Shown here: positions 20,024 to 29,211 of the stretch, one piece after another
Position numbering within the stretch: position 1 is the stretch's first letter
Layout: each line of letters starts with the position of its first letter
From: Polyangium mundeleinium
GTDB taxonomy: Bacteria > Myxococcota_A > Polyangia > Polyangiales > Polyangiaceae
Length of the DNA stretch: 64,000 bases
NCBI RefSeq assembly: GCF_028369105.1
Contig: NZ_JAQNDO010000001.1
Location: 8,650,501-8,714,500 of the forward strand
Direction: 5' to 3'
The notes under the pieces: generated by a model
The model's database searches: none
The model's input: only the letters and a program-made list of their open reading frames with translations
What the model was told of the DNA's origin: nothing
Translations under genes and position numbers: made by a program

Positions 20024-20734
20024 ATGGAGCGGCGTCCCTTCGCTGCTACACTCCGCCGCGTGCCCGATCCCTCATCCGAGCGCTCGCCCCCTCCCCTGAA
20101 GAAGATCCTGGGCTCGCTCCTCGGCCCGTATCGGCTCCTCGCCTACCTCGTGGTCGCGACGCTCGCCGTCGCCCTCGTGGTGCTCGTGCCGAAGCTGCTC
20201 TTCCCGCCGCCGGATCACGTGATCACGGAGCGGCCCACGCCGTCCCTGCTCACGGCGATCCGCGAGGTGTCACGGCTGGAGACGGCCGAGGTGCACGTGG
20301 AGAAGGTCGTCGATCTGACCGACCGGCAGAGCGCGTTCTTCGGGCTCGTCGAGGCGAAAGACGCGCTCCTGCTCGTCGCGGTCGGGCGCGCGGTCGTGGG
20401 CGTGGATCTCGGCAAGATGCGCGAGACGGACGTGGCGTTCGACGCGAAGACCGGCGCCGCGCGGATCGATCTACCCGAGCCCGAGGTGCTCTCCGCGTCG
20501 CTCGACGAGGACGCGACGTACGTGTTCGCGCGATCGACGGATCTGCTCGCGAAGCGGAACGAGCAGCTCGAAGCGAGCGCGCGGAGGCAAGCGCAACGCG
20601 CGATCGAGGCCGCCGCGCGGAACCCCGACGTGATGCGCCGCGCGCGGGCGCAGGCCGAGAAGCAGGTCTCGGCGCTGGCGAGGGCGCTCGGCGCGAAACA
20701 GGTGGAGGTGCGGTTCCGATCCGGAGATCGGTGA
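20024..20734 (+). CDS. DUF4230-type membrane-anchored protein
   Basis: 236 residues with one N-terminal membrane segment (about 36-60, LLAYLVVATLAVALVVLVPKLLF). The body follows the DUF4230 pattern: an AIREVSRLETAEVHVEKVV strand-helix start, a VGRAVVGVDLGKM segment, an IDLPEPEVLSASLDEDATYVF segment, and a C-terminal long helix with regular Ala/Arg (AQRAIEAAARNPDVMRRARAQAEKQV) ending in LGAKQVEVRF. The biochemical role of the family is not known to me. The protein probably faces the periplasm. Confidence 0.78.
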   Translation: MERRPFAATLRRVPDPSSERSPPPLKKILGSLLGPYRLLAYLVVATLAVALVVLVPKLLFPPPDHVITERPTPSLLTAIREVSRLETAEVHVEKVVDLTDRQSAFFGLVEAKDALLLVAVGRAVVGVDLGKMRETDVAFDAKTGAARIDLPEPEVLSASLDEDATYVFARSTDLLAKRNEQLEASARRQAQRAIEAAARNPDVMRRARAQAEKQVSALARALGAKQVEVRFRSGDR

Positions 20735-20736
20735 TC

Positions 20737-22065
20737 TCAGGCCACGAGGCGCATGCTCGCCTCGAACGCTTCCTCACGGGCGATTCGCCCGACGTCGGCG
20801 GCGGGCACCCCGAACGCGCGCGCCTCGGCATCCTCCGCCCCGACCTCGACGTGCGCAGAGAGGCGCGCTTCCTCGATCGATCGCCGTCGCTCCACGCTCT
20901 CCACCAGCGCATCCCGGACCGGCTTGCCTCCGGCGGAGAGGCAAAACGCGACGATCCGCTCCGAAAGGTCCGCATGGCCCTGCTCGTCGCGGGCGATCAC
21001 GGAGAGCGCCTCGCGCGCGGGCTCGTCCGTCGTGTCGCGCAGCGCGCGCCGCGCCTCGGCCGCCGCCGCGCCCTCGCCGACGCAGCCGTCCCAGAACGAT
21101 TCGAGGGCGAGCTTGCGAAGGAGCGAGGCGAGGTCTCGATCGCTGCCCTCGGGAATGGATGGGAGCAAGGGCGAGAGGCGCGCCGGCGACCCTTCGTTCG
21201 CGAGCGCGGCGCAAAGCGCGGTGTGCGTCGCCTCCTCCTTCGCGGAGAGGAGCGCGCGCGAGACCAGGGCATCCGGCGCGCCCGCGCGCGAGAGGTCGCG
21301 GGCGAGCGCGCGGAACGCCGGGACCGACGCGCATTCGGCGCTCGTCGTGCGCGCCCAGTGGGAGAGCAGCCGCTCTTGCGCGCCGCGCGAGAGGGCGCGC
21401 CCCTTCGTCCTCGGCCGCGTGGGATCGGGCGGGCCGACGAGCAGCGGCGCGAGGGTCGCCTCCGCGTTCGGCGCAGGGCGCAGCGGGCGGCCCGAGACCA
21501 CCTGGAAGCACTGGAAGTAAACGCAGGGCCCCGGCGCCCGGATGTCGCCCCCGACGATGAACTCGCTCTGCATCCCTTGCGTGACGGCGATGCTCCCCCG
21601 GAACGTGGGGCCCGTCTCCAGGAGGAGGGGGTTGAAGAGCGGTGCGAGGCCGAGGTGGATCCCGACGCCGCCCGGCTCCTCGCCCACCTTCGACTTCGTC
21701 CGGATCGTGGCGCCGAACTCCGTGTCGAGGTCGAAGACCACGTCGGTGAGCATGTTCGCATGCGCGCCGAACGCGAAGCGACCCGCGCCGCCGATCAGAT
21801 ACGTGCCCTGAAAAAAAGCGCCGAGCCCGACGAACGAGCCGTGCGGGAGTCCATCCGGTGCGTCCTGGTAGTACGTGTACCGCAGGTCCCCACCAATGCC
21901 GAACGCAGCGCGCGCGCCGATCGAATACGACAGCGTGAGGCCCAACGACATGCCGTGCGCGCCGTCGCTGCCCAGCGCCGCGGCCGTGGACGGCACCAGC
22001 GTCACGGCGCCTGCCGCCACGAGCGCGCCGAGCGTGGAAGGAATCACGGGGAAAGAACGCTTCAT
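20737..22065 (-). CDS. Exported barrel-like protein fused to a ferritin-like di-iron domain
   Basis: 442 residues from ATG 22065 (GGAGG 7 bases upstream fixes the start). A signal peptide (about 1-30) is followed by an N-terminal ~170 residues of alternating Gly/aromatic strands that resemble an outer-membrane or autotransporter-like barrel. After a Pro/Arg linker, residues about 215-440 form a ferritin-like four-helix domain: Glu in SAECASVPAFRALA, EEATH, Glu in LALESFWDGCVGEG and DEQGH, i.e. two ExxH motifs plus two further Glu. That composition predicts a di-iron site outside the inner membrane. The function (oxidase, iron store, scaffold) is unknown. Confidence 0.72.
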   Translation of the reverse strand: MKRSFPVIPSTLGALVAAGAVTLVPSTAAALGSDGAHGMSLGLTLSYSIGARAAFGIGGDLRYTYYQDAPDGLPHGSFVGLGAFFQGTYLIGGAGRFAFGAHANMLTDVVFDLDTEFGATIRTKSKVGEEPGGVGIHLGLAPLFNPLLLETGPTFRGSIAVTQGMQSEFIVGGDIRAPGPCVYFQCFQVVSGRPLRPAPNAEATLAPLLVGPPDPTRPRTKGRALSRGAQERLLSHWARTTSAECASVPAFRALARDLSRAGAPDALVSRALLSAKEEATHTALCAALANEGSPARLSPLLPSIPEGSDRDLASLLRKLALESFWDGCVGEGAAAAEARRALRDTTDEPAREALSVIARDEQGHADLSERIVAFCLSAGGKPVRDALVESVERRRSIEEARLSAHVEVGAEDAEARAFGVPAADVGRIAREEAFEASMRLVA

Positions 22066-22073
22066 ACAAGCCT

Positions 22074-22114
22074 CCAAGGAAGTTCTGGTATCCAGGACAC
22101 CAGAGCTTTCTTGG
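22074..22114. promoter_or_regulatory. 41-bp hairpin upstream of the ferritin-like fusion gene
   Basis: Arms 22074-22089 and 22099-22114 (16 bp, 14 Watson-Crick pairs) with a 9-nt loop. It lies between the end of the spermidine-synthase-like gene and the start at 22065, and its edge touches the GGAGG ribosome-binding site. The two non-matching pairs are G-U in plus-strand RNA and A-C in minus-strand RNA. It could be a terminator for a transcript from the right, or a leader structure controlling translation. Confidence 0.55.
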
Positions 22115-22260
22115 ATAGCGGTCCGGGGGCATGGCTGTCGAGTGTTGCCCTACGGCTCACGCTCCGCCGTCTCCCCATCCCGACGTGACATTGACGAACG
22201 GCTGGCCAGCGCGTCTGTATGCCTGGCAGCACGCGGCGCGCGGCGCTCCCCCACCCTCCG

Positions 22261-22914
22261 TCAACCGGGTCGCCTCCCCACGTACGCCCGCGCGCGCACG
22301 ACGCCGCGCTCGTGGAGCGGCACGATCGAGGGCGCGAAGCCGGACTTGCGGAGCTCGGCGAGGAAGGCGTCGGCGGGATAGCCGCTCCACACGGCGTAGG
22401 CGCCGCCGGGCCGGAGCGCGTCCCAAGCGAGGCGCAGGCCCGCCTGCGTGTAGAGGCGCGCGTTCGTCCGGAACGACGCCCAGCCCGGGCCGTTGTCGAC
22501 GTCGAGCAGGATGGCGTCGAGGTTCGAACGACGGCCGATCTCCTCGGCGACGTCGGCGTGCACGAGCTCGACGCGCGGATCGTCGAGCACGCCCGGCGCC
22601 ACATGCGAGAGCTCGCCGCGCACGATCTCCGCCACGGCGTGGAGTTTTTCCACCACGATGACGCGCGTCTCGGGGCCCACGGCCGCGAGCGCCGCGGCGA
22701 GCGTCGCGCCGAACCCGAGCCCGCCGATGAGGATCGACGCGGGCGAACGGTCGTTCAGGGCGGCCCCGGCGAGGGCGCCGAACGCCCGCTCGGTTTCCAG
22801 GGCTTTGCTGGAAAGGATGGGAGTTTGGCCGAGCAGGAGCTCGTGATGCGTGCCGAGATCACGGAGCACGAGCGTTTGACCGGCCTCTTCGAGGACACGA
22901 ACGACGGCAACCAC
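22261..22914 (-). CDS. Spermidine synthase-like SAM-binding protein
   Basis: 217 residues. After a strand-rich N-terminus comes ILIGGLGFGATLAAAL, the glycine-rich SAM/dcSAM loop, then VIVVEKLHAVAEIV and DPRVELVHADVAEEI, the acidic residues that bind ribose and adenine. The segment LDAILLDVDNGPGW occupies the position of the aminopropyltransferase gate region. Length and motifs place it with spermidine-synthase-fold proteins lacking a full N-terminal domain. These are often methyltransferase-like or orphan aminopropyltransferases. Confidence 0.8.
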   Translation of the reverse strand: MVAVVRVLEEAGQTLVLRDLGTHHELLLGQTPILSSKALETERAFGALAGAALNDRSPASILIGGLGFGATLAAALAAVGPETRVIVVEKLHAVAEIVRGELSHVAPGVLDDPRVELVHADVAEEIGRRSNLDAILLDVDNGPGWASFRTNARLYTQAGLRLAWDALRPGGAYAVWSGYPADAFLAELRKSGFAPSIVPLHERGVVRARAYVGRRPG

Positions 22915-22963
22915 CCCCGGAGTTTACCCCGCGCGGACGATTTCTCGTACACTGCGCGCCGCA

Positions 22964-24637
22964 ATGGTCGAAGAAGTGAAGGCGGGCGCGAACGCGGCGC
23001 CTCCCGCAGAGCCGGCGAGCGGGGGGCAGAAGCCAGGGGGTTCGGTGAAGGACACCGGAGGGGAGCCGAAGGTTTCCATCGGCGTGCTGAAGGAGATCGA
23101 GCCACGCGAGCGGCGCGTGGCGGCAACACCAGCGTCCGTCGGGCGGCTCGTGAAGATGGGCCTCGCCGTGATCGTCGAGAGCGGGGCCGGCGCGTCCGCA
23201 GGGTTCGAGGACGCGGCGTACGCCGAGGCGGGCGCGCGGATCGTGCCGAAGCCGGCCGACGTGATCCACGAGGCGGACGTGATCACGAAGGTCCGCCCGC
23301 CGGGCGCGCACCCGGAGACGGGCGAACACGAGGCGGACCAGTTCCGCGCCGGGCAAAAGCTCATCTCGTTCCTCTGGCCCGCGCAGAACAAGGAGCTCGT
23401 CGAGCGTCTCGCCAAACGCAAGGCGACGGTGCTCGCGATGGACGCCGTCCCGCGCATCACGCGCGCGCAAAAGCTCGACGCGCTGAGCGCGACGGCGAAC
23501 GTGAACGGCTACCGGGCCGTGATCGAGGCGGCATCGCACTACGGGCGGCTGCTCGGCGGGCAGGTGACGGCCGCGGGGCGCATCAAGCCCGCGCAGGTCT
23601 TCATCATCGGCGCGGGTGTCGCGGGGCTCGCGGCGATCGGTGCCGCGCGCGCCTTGGGAGCGATGGTGAAGGCCTTCGACACGCGCCCCGTCGTGCGCGA
23701 GCAGGTCACGAGCATGGGCGCGGAGTTCGTCCCGTTCGAGTTCCAGGGCGAGACGGGCGAAGGCCAGGGCGGCTACGCGAGGGAGGTGAGCGACGCGTAC
23801 CTCGCGGCCGAGCAGCAGCTCATCGCGGAGCACTGCCGGACGAGCGACATCGTCATCACGACCGCGCTGATCCCCGGGAAAAAGGCGCCCGAGCTCATCA
23901 CGTCGGGCGCGGTCGTCGGCATGCACCGCGGCTCGGTGATCGTGGATCTCGCGGCCGAGCAAGGCGGCAACTGCGCGCTCACCGAGCGTGATCGGACGGT
24001 GGAGCGGTACGGCGTGACGATCGTGGGGCACACGGATCTCACGAGCCGGATGGCGCTCCAGGCGAGCGAGCTCTACGCCATGACGATCGTCAACCTGATC
24101 GACGAGATCATGGCCAAGAAGAAGACGTGGGAGCTCTCGCTCGACGACGAGATCCAGCGCGGGATGCTGGTCCTGCTCGACGGCGAGCTCAAGTGGCCGC
24201 CGCCGCGCCCCGAGATCCGGGGCGGCGCGCCCGCGCCCGCACCGAAGCCCCCCGCGCATGCGCCGAAGCCGGAGGTGCCCGAGAGCCCGTGGCCCGCGCG
24301 GATCGGCACGGGCCTCGCGCTCGCGTTCCTCACGCCCGTGGGCCTCTTCGGCAGCCAGGAGCTCGTGCAACACCTGACGGTTTTCCTGCTCGCGTGTGTC
24401 GTCGGATGGCACCTCGTCTGGAACGTCACGCCCGCGCTCCACACGCCGCTGATGAGCGTCACCAACGCGATCAGCGGCATCATCCTGATCGGCGGCATGC
24501 TACTCGCGGCGAACGGCGGCGGAGGCGGCGCGCCCGTCGCGGCGCTGCTCGGCGCGGTCGCGGTCTTGCTCGCGTCGATCAACGTGGCCGGTGGTTTCCT
24601 CGTGACGCAGCGGATGCTGCGCATGTTCCGGAAGTGA
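22964..24637 (+). CDS. pntA: NAD(P) transhydrogenase subunit alpha
   Basis: 557 residues. A Pro/Gly-rich extension of about 35 residues precedes the alanine dehydrogenase/PNT N-terminal domain (VSIGVLKEIEPRERRVAATP). Next is the NAD-binding Rossmann domain (VFIIGAGVAGLAAIGAARALGA), with RxxxREQVTSMGAEF and GYAREVSD. The C-terminus has a Pro-rich hinge and four hydrophobic segments (LFGSQELVQHLTVFLLACVV onwards). Dom I and the alpha membrane part are thus fused, as in E. coli PntA. The enzyme couples hydride transfer from NADH to NADP+ to proton entry. pntB follows 7 bases later. Confidence 0.95.
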   Translation: MVEEVKAGANAAPPAEPASGGQKPGGSVKDTGGEPKVSIGVLKEIEPRERRVAATPASVGRLVKMGLAVIVESGAGASAGFEDAAYAEAGARIVPKPADVIHEADVITKVRPPGAHPETGEHEADQFRAGQKLISFLWPAQNKELVERLAKRKATVLAMDAVPRITRAQKLDALSATANVNGYRAVIEAASHYGRLLGGQVTAAGRIKPAQVFIIGAGVAGLAAIGAARALGAMVKAFDTRPVVREQVTSMGAEFVPFEFQGETGEGQGGYAREVSDAYLAAEQQLIAEHCRTSDIVITTALIPGKKAPELITSGAVVGMHRGSVIVDLAAEQGGNCALTERDRTVERYGVTIVGHTDLTSRMALQASELYAMTIVNLIDEIMAKKKTWELSLDDEIQRGMLVLLDGELKWPPPRPEIRGGAPAPAPKPPAHAPKPEVPESPWPARIGTGLALAFLTPVGLFGSQELVQHLTVFLLACVVGWHLVWNVTPALHTPLMSVTNAISGIILIGGMLLAANGGGGGAPVAALLGAVAVLLASINVAGGFLVTQRMLRMFRK

Positions 24638-24644
24638 GAGGCCG

Positions 24645-26093
24645 ATGCGAATCACCCTCGTGAACGTCGCTTACCTCATCGCGAGCCTCTTGTTCGTGCT
24701 GTCCCTCCGCGGGCTCAGCGCGCAACAAACGGCCCGTCGCGGCAACCTCCTCGGCACGCTCGGCATGCTGCTCGCGGTCGCCGTCACGCTCGGCGCCGTC
24801 GTGGCGCCGGACAACAAGGCCCTCGCGGCCGGCCCCTCGGATCTCGGCCTTCTCGCCGCGTCGATCGGCGTGGGCGCCGTGATCGGCGCGGTGCTCGCGG
24901 CGCGCGTCGCCATGACGAGCATGCCCGAGCTCGTGGCGGTGCTGCACAGCTTCGTCGGCGCGGCCGCGGCGCTCGTGGGCATCGGGAGCGAGATGAACGG
25001 CGTGCGCGCCGGCGGGGCGCCGGATGTCGCGCACCACGTGGAGATCCACGCGGGCGTGTTCATCGGCGCCATCACCTTCACCGGCTCGGTCATCGCGTTC
25101 CTCAAGCTGCGCGGCACGATCGGATCGAAGCCGCTCGTGCTCCCGGCCCGGCACGCGCTGAACGCGTCCTTGGTGTTCGCGTGTATCTTCCTCGCCGTCG
25201 CGGCCTTCCGCGGGGGCGAGGCCGTGCGCGTGCCGTACCTGCTCGCGTCCACGGGCGTCGCGAGCGTGCTCGGCGCGCACCTCGTGCTCGCGATCGGCGG
25301 CGGCGACATGCCCGTCGTCGTCTCGCTCCTGAACAGCTACTCGGGCTGGGCGGCGTCCGCGGCGGGCTTCATGCTCGGCAACGATCTGCTCATCGTGACG
25401 GGCGCGCTCGTCGGCAGTTCGGGCGCGATCCTGAGCTTCATCATGTGCAAGGCGATGAACCGCTCCATCTGGAACGTGGTCTTCGCGGGCTTCGGCGAGC
25501 AGGGCGGCGTGGTGCCGGCGGCGAAGAAGGGCGAGCCGGCGAAAAAGGTGAACGAGACGAACATCGACGGCGCGGCCGATCTGCTGCTCGGGGCGAAGAA
25601 CGTGATCGTGGTGCCCGGTTACGGCATGGCCGTCGCGCAGGCGCAGCACGCGGTCAAGGAGATCACGACGCTGCTCGAGCGGCGCGGCACGAAGGCGCGT
25701 TACGCGATCCACCCCGTCGCAGGCCGCCTCCCCGGGCACATGAACGTGCTGCTCGCCGAGGCGAACGTCTCGTACGAGGCCGTGAAGGAGATGGAGGAGA
25801 TCAACGAGGAGTTCGAGGAGACCGACGTCGTCGTCGTCATCGGCGCGAACGACATCGTGAACCCGAGCGCGCTCGACGATCCCGGGAGCCCGATCTACGG
25901 CATGCCCGTGCTCGAAGTGTGGAAGGCCGGGCGCGTGATCATGCTGAAGCGCGGCATGGCCGCGGGCTACGCGGGCGTCGACAACCCGCTCTGCTACCTC
26001 GACAACACACTCATGCTCTTCGGCGACGCCAAGGCGAGCGTGCAGAAGCTGCTCCACGCCGTCTCCGCGCGCGCCGAACAACAAGCGGCCTGA
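24645..26093 (+). CDS. pntB: NAD(P) transhydrogenase subunit beta
   Basis: 482 residues. About nine membrane segments fill the N-terminal 270 residues (including LVLAIGGGDMPVVVSLLNSYSG). The NADP-binding dom III follows, with VIVVPGYGMAVAQAQHAV, YAIHPVAGRLPGHMNVLLAEA, VVVIGANDIVNPSA and VIMLKRGMAAGYAGVDNPL, all diagnostic of PntB. It forms the proton-translocating transhydrogenase with PntA in the inner membrane. Its ATG lies 7 bases after the pntA stop. Confidence 0.96.
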   Translation: MRITLVNVAYLIASLLFVLSLRGLSAQQTARRGNLLGTLGMLLAVAVTLGAVVAPDNKALAAGPSDLGLLAASIGVGAVIGAVLAARVAMTSMPELVAVLHSFVGAAAALVGIGSEMNGVRAGGAPDVAHHVEIHAGVFIGAITFTGSVIAFLKLRGTIGSKPLVLPARHALNASLVFACIFLAVAAFRGGEAVRVPYLLASTGVASVLGAHLVLAIGGGDMPVVVSLLNSYSGWAASAAGFMLGNDLLIVTGALVGSSGAILSFIMCKAMNRSIWNVVFAGFGEQGGVVPAAKKGEPAKKVNETNIDGAADLLLGAKNVIVVPGYGMAVAQAQHAVKEITTLLERRGTKARYAIHPVAGRLPGHMNVLLAEANVSYEAVKEMEEINEEFEETDVVVVIGANDIVNPSALDDPGSPIYGMPVLEVWKAGRVIMLKRGMAAGYAGVDNPLCYLDNTLMLFGDAKASVQKLLHAVSARAEQQAA

Positions 26094-26131
26094 TCCAGGC
26101 CGCGCGATTCACGAACACCACGTCGTCTCTC

Positions 26132-26920
26132 ATGCGCGAGATCGATCTCCAGCAAGCAGCCGCGACAGCGCGGGCCGCGGTGGAGGCCGCGGCCGCCGCG
26201 AGCCTCGTGCACTTCCGGCGCGGCGTCCGGGTGGAGACGAAGCCCGATCGAACGCCCGTCACGGCCGCGGATCGTGACGCCGAGGCGGCCATCTTCGGCG
26301 TCATCCGCGCGCGCTTCCCCGATCACGCCCTGCTCGGCGAGGAGACGGGCGCGCACGAAGGCGCGGACGCCGAGGCGCGCTGGATCGTCGATCCGCTCGA
26401 CGGCACGCGGGGTTTTACGCGCGGCGGTTCGTTCTGGGGGCCGCTCGTGGCCCTCGAGCATCGCGGCGTCGTCGTGGCGGGCGCGATGGCCCTGCCCGCG
26501 CTCGGCGAGACGTACTGGGCGGCCCGGGGCCTCGGCGCGTTCCGTCGCGTGGGCGGGGAGCCGCCCGAGCGCCTCGCCGTCTCGGGCATCACGGACCTCG
26601 CGGACGCGACGCTCTCCCTTGGCGAACCCCGCTGCTTGCTCGCCCCGCCCCTCGGCGAGCGCGTGACTCGCCTCGCGCTGTCCGCGGCGCAGGCGCGTTG
26701 TTACGGGGATCTGGCCGGCTGCGCGCTCGTGCTCACGGGCCGCGCCGAGGCGTGGCTCGAGGCGGGCGTGCAGATATGGGACATCGCCGCGCTCGCCGTC
26801 CTCGTCGAGGAGGCGGGCGGGCGGTTCACCGATTTCGAGGGCCGTCCGACCGTCGCCTCGGGCCATTGCGTGGCCTCGAATGGCAAGCTGCACGAGCGCG
26901 TCCTCGCCGCGCTCGCCTGA
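26132..26920 (+). CDS. Inositol monophosphatase-family phosphatase
   Basis: 262 residues from ATG 26132. The metal-dependent phosphatase motifs are in order: KPDRTPVTAADRDAE, GEETG, IVDPLDGTRGFTRG (metal-ligating DPLDGT) and IWDIAALAVLVEEAGG (WD). The family includes inositol monophosphatase, CysQ and the IMPase-type histidinol-phosphate phosphatase; the RGFTRG variant is common in the last group. It begins 38 bases after pntB and could be part of that transcript. Confidence 0.88.
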   Translation: MREIDLQQAAATARAAVEAAAAASLVHFRRGVRVETKPDRTPVTAADRDAEAAIFGVIRARFPDHALLGEETGAHEGADAEARWIVDPLDGTRGFTRGGSFWGPLVALEHRGVVVAGAMALPALGETYWAARGLGAFRRVGGEPPERLAVSGITDLADATLSLGEPRCLLAPPLGERVTRLALSAAQARCYGDLAGCALVLTGRAEAWLEAGVQIWDIAALAVLVEEAGGRFTDFEGRPTVASGHCVASNGKLHERVLAALA

Positions 26921-26958
26921 TCTTCCAGAATCCACGCCGCGGGGATACGATCGCGCGC

Positions 26959-27822
26959 ATGTCGGATGACGCTGGCTGGATCTTCGACCACGTGAAAACG
27001 CTCGTGCGCGCGGGGGCGTCGAAGAAGGAGCTCTTCGATTCGGTGAAGGCGATGTGCGCCGATCCGAAGTACGACGAGGTCGCCCCGAAGGTGCGGGGCT
27101 ACGCGGCGAAGGTATGGAACCAGGCCGAGGCCGAGGAGCGCGGGTGGAAGGACGTGAGCACGAACGACCGCATCGACGCGGCCTTCGAGGACCTCACGAA
27201 GCGCGGGCTCTTCTCCGCGCAGAACTTCACTTGCTGTAGCTCCTGCGGACACAGCGAGGCCTGGGGAGCGATGTCCGAGAGCCGCGCGCGCGGATACGTG
27301 TTTTACCACCAGCAAGACACCGAGCGCGGCGTCGTGGGCGGCGGGCTCATGCTCGCTTATGGAGCGCACGAGGAAGGGCCCGCCGCGGTCGAGGCCGTGG
27401 GCCGCGAGATCTGCGACGCGCTCGATCGGTTCGGTGTCCCCTGGACGTGGAACGGGAGCTCCGACACGCGGATCGAGGTCGAGCCGTTCGAATGGCGAAA
27501 GCGGCGCGCCTCGGCGCGGCCCCCGATTCCACTCGGCACGCGCGGAACCGTCCTTCCCCGCCCCGAACGTGGCCCCGCCGAGGCCGAGGATCCGGGCGGC
27601 GAGACCACCGAGCCCCCGCCCGTTCCCGCCGAACCTCCGCCCGCCGTCGCGCTGCGCCACGAGGACGGCCGCGAATGGTCGGCCTGGACCGAATTCAACG
27701 CCCTCCGCATCCGCATCAAGGACAGCGACGGCGACATCGTCGAGCGCAAGCGCGCCTGCCGCGACCCCCGCGCGGAGCTCGACGGGATCGTCGCCGAGCT
27801 CCGCGCCGACGGTTTTTCCTGA
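26959..27822 (+). CDS. DUF6891-like protein with Pro/Glu linker
   Basis: 287 residues from ATG 26959. After a helical N-terminus (about 1-65), residues 65-190 carry DRIDAAFEDLTKRGL, a CCSSCGHSEAW cysteine cluster, GYVFYHQQDTE and GVPWTWNGSSDTRI, which I associate with the DUF6891 domain. A Pro/Glu linker and a separate C-terminal module of about 55 residues follow (WSAWTEFNALRIRIKDSDGDIVERKRAC). No enzymatic function is known to me. The gene ends 4 bases before the convergent kelch gene. Confidence 0.72.
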   Translation: MSDDAGWIFDHVKTLVRAGASKKELFDSVKAMCADPKYDEVAPKVRGYAAKVWNQAEAEERGWKDVSTNDRIDAAFEDLTKRGLFSAQNFTCCSSCGHSEAWGAMSESRARGYVFYHQQDTERGVVGGGLMLAYGAHEEGPAAVEAVGREICDALDRFGVPWTWNGSSDTRIEVEPFEWRKRRASARPPIPLGTRGTVLPRPERGPAEAEDPGGETTEPPPVPAEPPPAVALRHEDGREWSAWTEFNALRIRIKDSDGDIVERKRACRDPRAELDGIVAELRADGFS

Positions 27823-27826
27823 ACGA

Positions 27827-29017
27827 TCATTCCGCCGGCTTGGGGAGGTGAATCTCGCAGCTCGCCCACGCCTCCGGCGGCGCCCATCCGCCCGTGAAGA
27901 GGACCGAGCCGTCGTCGAGCAGCGCCGCCGCCATCGCAGCGCGCGGGCTGCCCAGCGCGGGCGCGAGGAGCCACGTGTTCGCTTCGGGATCGTAGATCTC
28001 GACCGAGGCGAGCGTGCTGCCGTTGTCATTCTCGCCGCCGGCCACGAGCACGCGGCCGTCGGGCAGCCCGAGCGCCACGTCCCCGAAGCGCGTCTCGAGC
28101 ATCGGCGCCGCGCTCGTCCACGCATTCGTGGCCGGGCTCCACCGCTCGGCCGTCGCCACCGCGTGAATGCCGACGATCCCGCCCGCGACGAGGACGCCGC
28201 CGTCCGCGAGCAGCGCCGCGACGTGCCCGCCGCGCCGCGCCCGCAAGGGGCCCGTTTGTCGCCATCGATCGAGGCCGGCTTCGTAGATCTCGGCCGTCGC
28301 GAGCCGCGCCGAACCACCGACGCCCGCGGCGACGAGGACGTTTCCGTCTGGGAGCGCGGTGGCCGTGAATTCGGAGCGCGGCGCGGACATCGGCGCGGCG
28401 GGATGGAACACGCCGGTCTTTGGGTCGAACACGTCGACGAGCGCGAGCATCCGCGCGCCGTCGTGGCCCCCGGCGACGAGCACACGGCCGTCCGCGAGCA
28501 GGGCCGCGGCGTGGTCGATCCGCGGCGCCCGCATCGAGCCGACACGCTTCCACGCATTCGATGCCGGATCAAAGACCTCCGCGCTGTCGAGCGGTGCGCC
28601 CGGCGCGTGCTCGCCGCCGGCGACGAGCACGCGGCCATCGGCCAGACGGATCGCAATGTGATGCGCCCGCGCCTCCGACAAGGTTCCAACGGGAACGAAT
28701 TGCGCTGCGACGGGATCGTACACCTCGGCGGTGGCGAGGTACGAATCCCCGTCGAGGCCGCCGACGACGAGGACGCGGCCGTCGGGGAGCGTGGTGGCCG
28801 TATGCGCGCGCCGCGGCACCGTCATCGACGCTACGCTCCACAAGCGCCCCGCGTTATCGCGTGGGGAGCGAATACGAGGCCGAAGCAGGCGTGCAGGCAC
28901 GGGCAATCGGGGGGGCTGGAGTCCGACGGAACCGGAGGCGGCATCCGCAGGCAGAGCAGGATGGAGGAATACGAATCCGAGGGCGAAGATCAGGGAGCGA
29001 GCGTGTGGGTGTCGCAT
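27827..29017 (-). CDS. Exported kelch-repeat beta-propeller protein
   Basis: 396 residues from ATG 29017, chosen because it opens with a signal peptide (LIFALGFVFLHPALPADA). About seven kelch units of roughly 45-50 residues follow, each with a DGRVLVAGG-type strand, an A(T)AEVYDP strand and a W or F before the next turn. They should close into a beta-propeller. Such proteins are abundant in myxobacteria as secreted or surface binding modules. No catalytic residues are recognisable. Confidence 0.85.
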   Translation of the reverse strand: MRHPHARSLIFALGFVFLHPALPADAASGSVGLQPPRLPVPARLLRPRIRSPRDNAGRLWSVASMTVPRRAHTATTLPDGRVLVVGGLDGDSYLATAEVYDPVAAQFVPVGTLSEARAHHIAIRLADGRVLVAGGEHAPGAPLDSAEVFDPASNAWKRVGSMRAPRIDHAAALLADGRVLVAGGHDGARMLALVDVFDPKTGVFHPAAPMSAPRSEFTATALPDGNVLVAAGVGGSARLATAEIYEAGLDRWRQTGPLRARRGGHVAALLADGGVLVAGGIVGIHAVATAERWSPATNAWTSAAPMLETRFGDVALGLPDGRVLVAGGENDNGSTLASVEIYDPEANTWLLAPALGSPRAAMAAALLDDGSVLFTGGWAPPEAWASCEIHLPKPAE

Positions 29018-29211
29018 TTCTCTCGCCCCGCACGCCCTGGCAAGAGCCGCGCCCGTTCGCGGCAGCGCACACCGCGAGAAAGGAAGGCGCACGAGAACGG
29101 GGAGAGCGGTGATACGTGGAGGTCGCGAACTGTGCCTCTGGCTTGACCAAAGGCCGCGCAAGAGCGCATCGTCTTTTTTGGCGTACGAGTAAAGAGGAGG
29201 AGAGCGACGAC

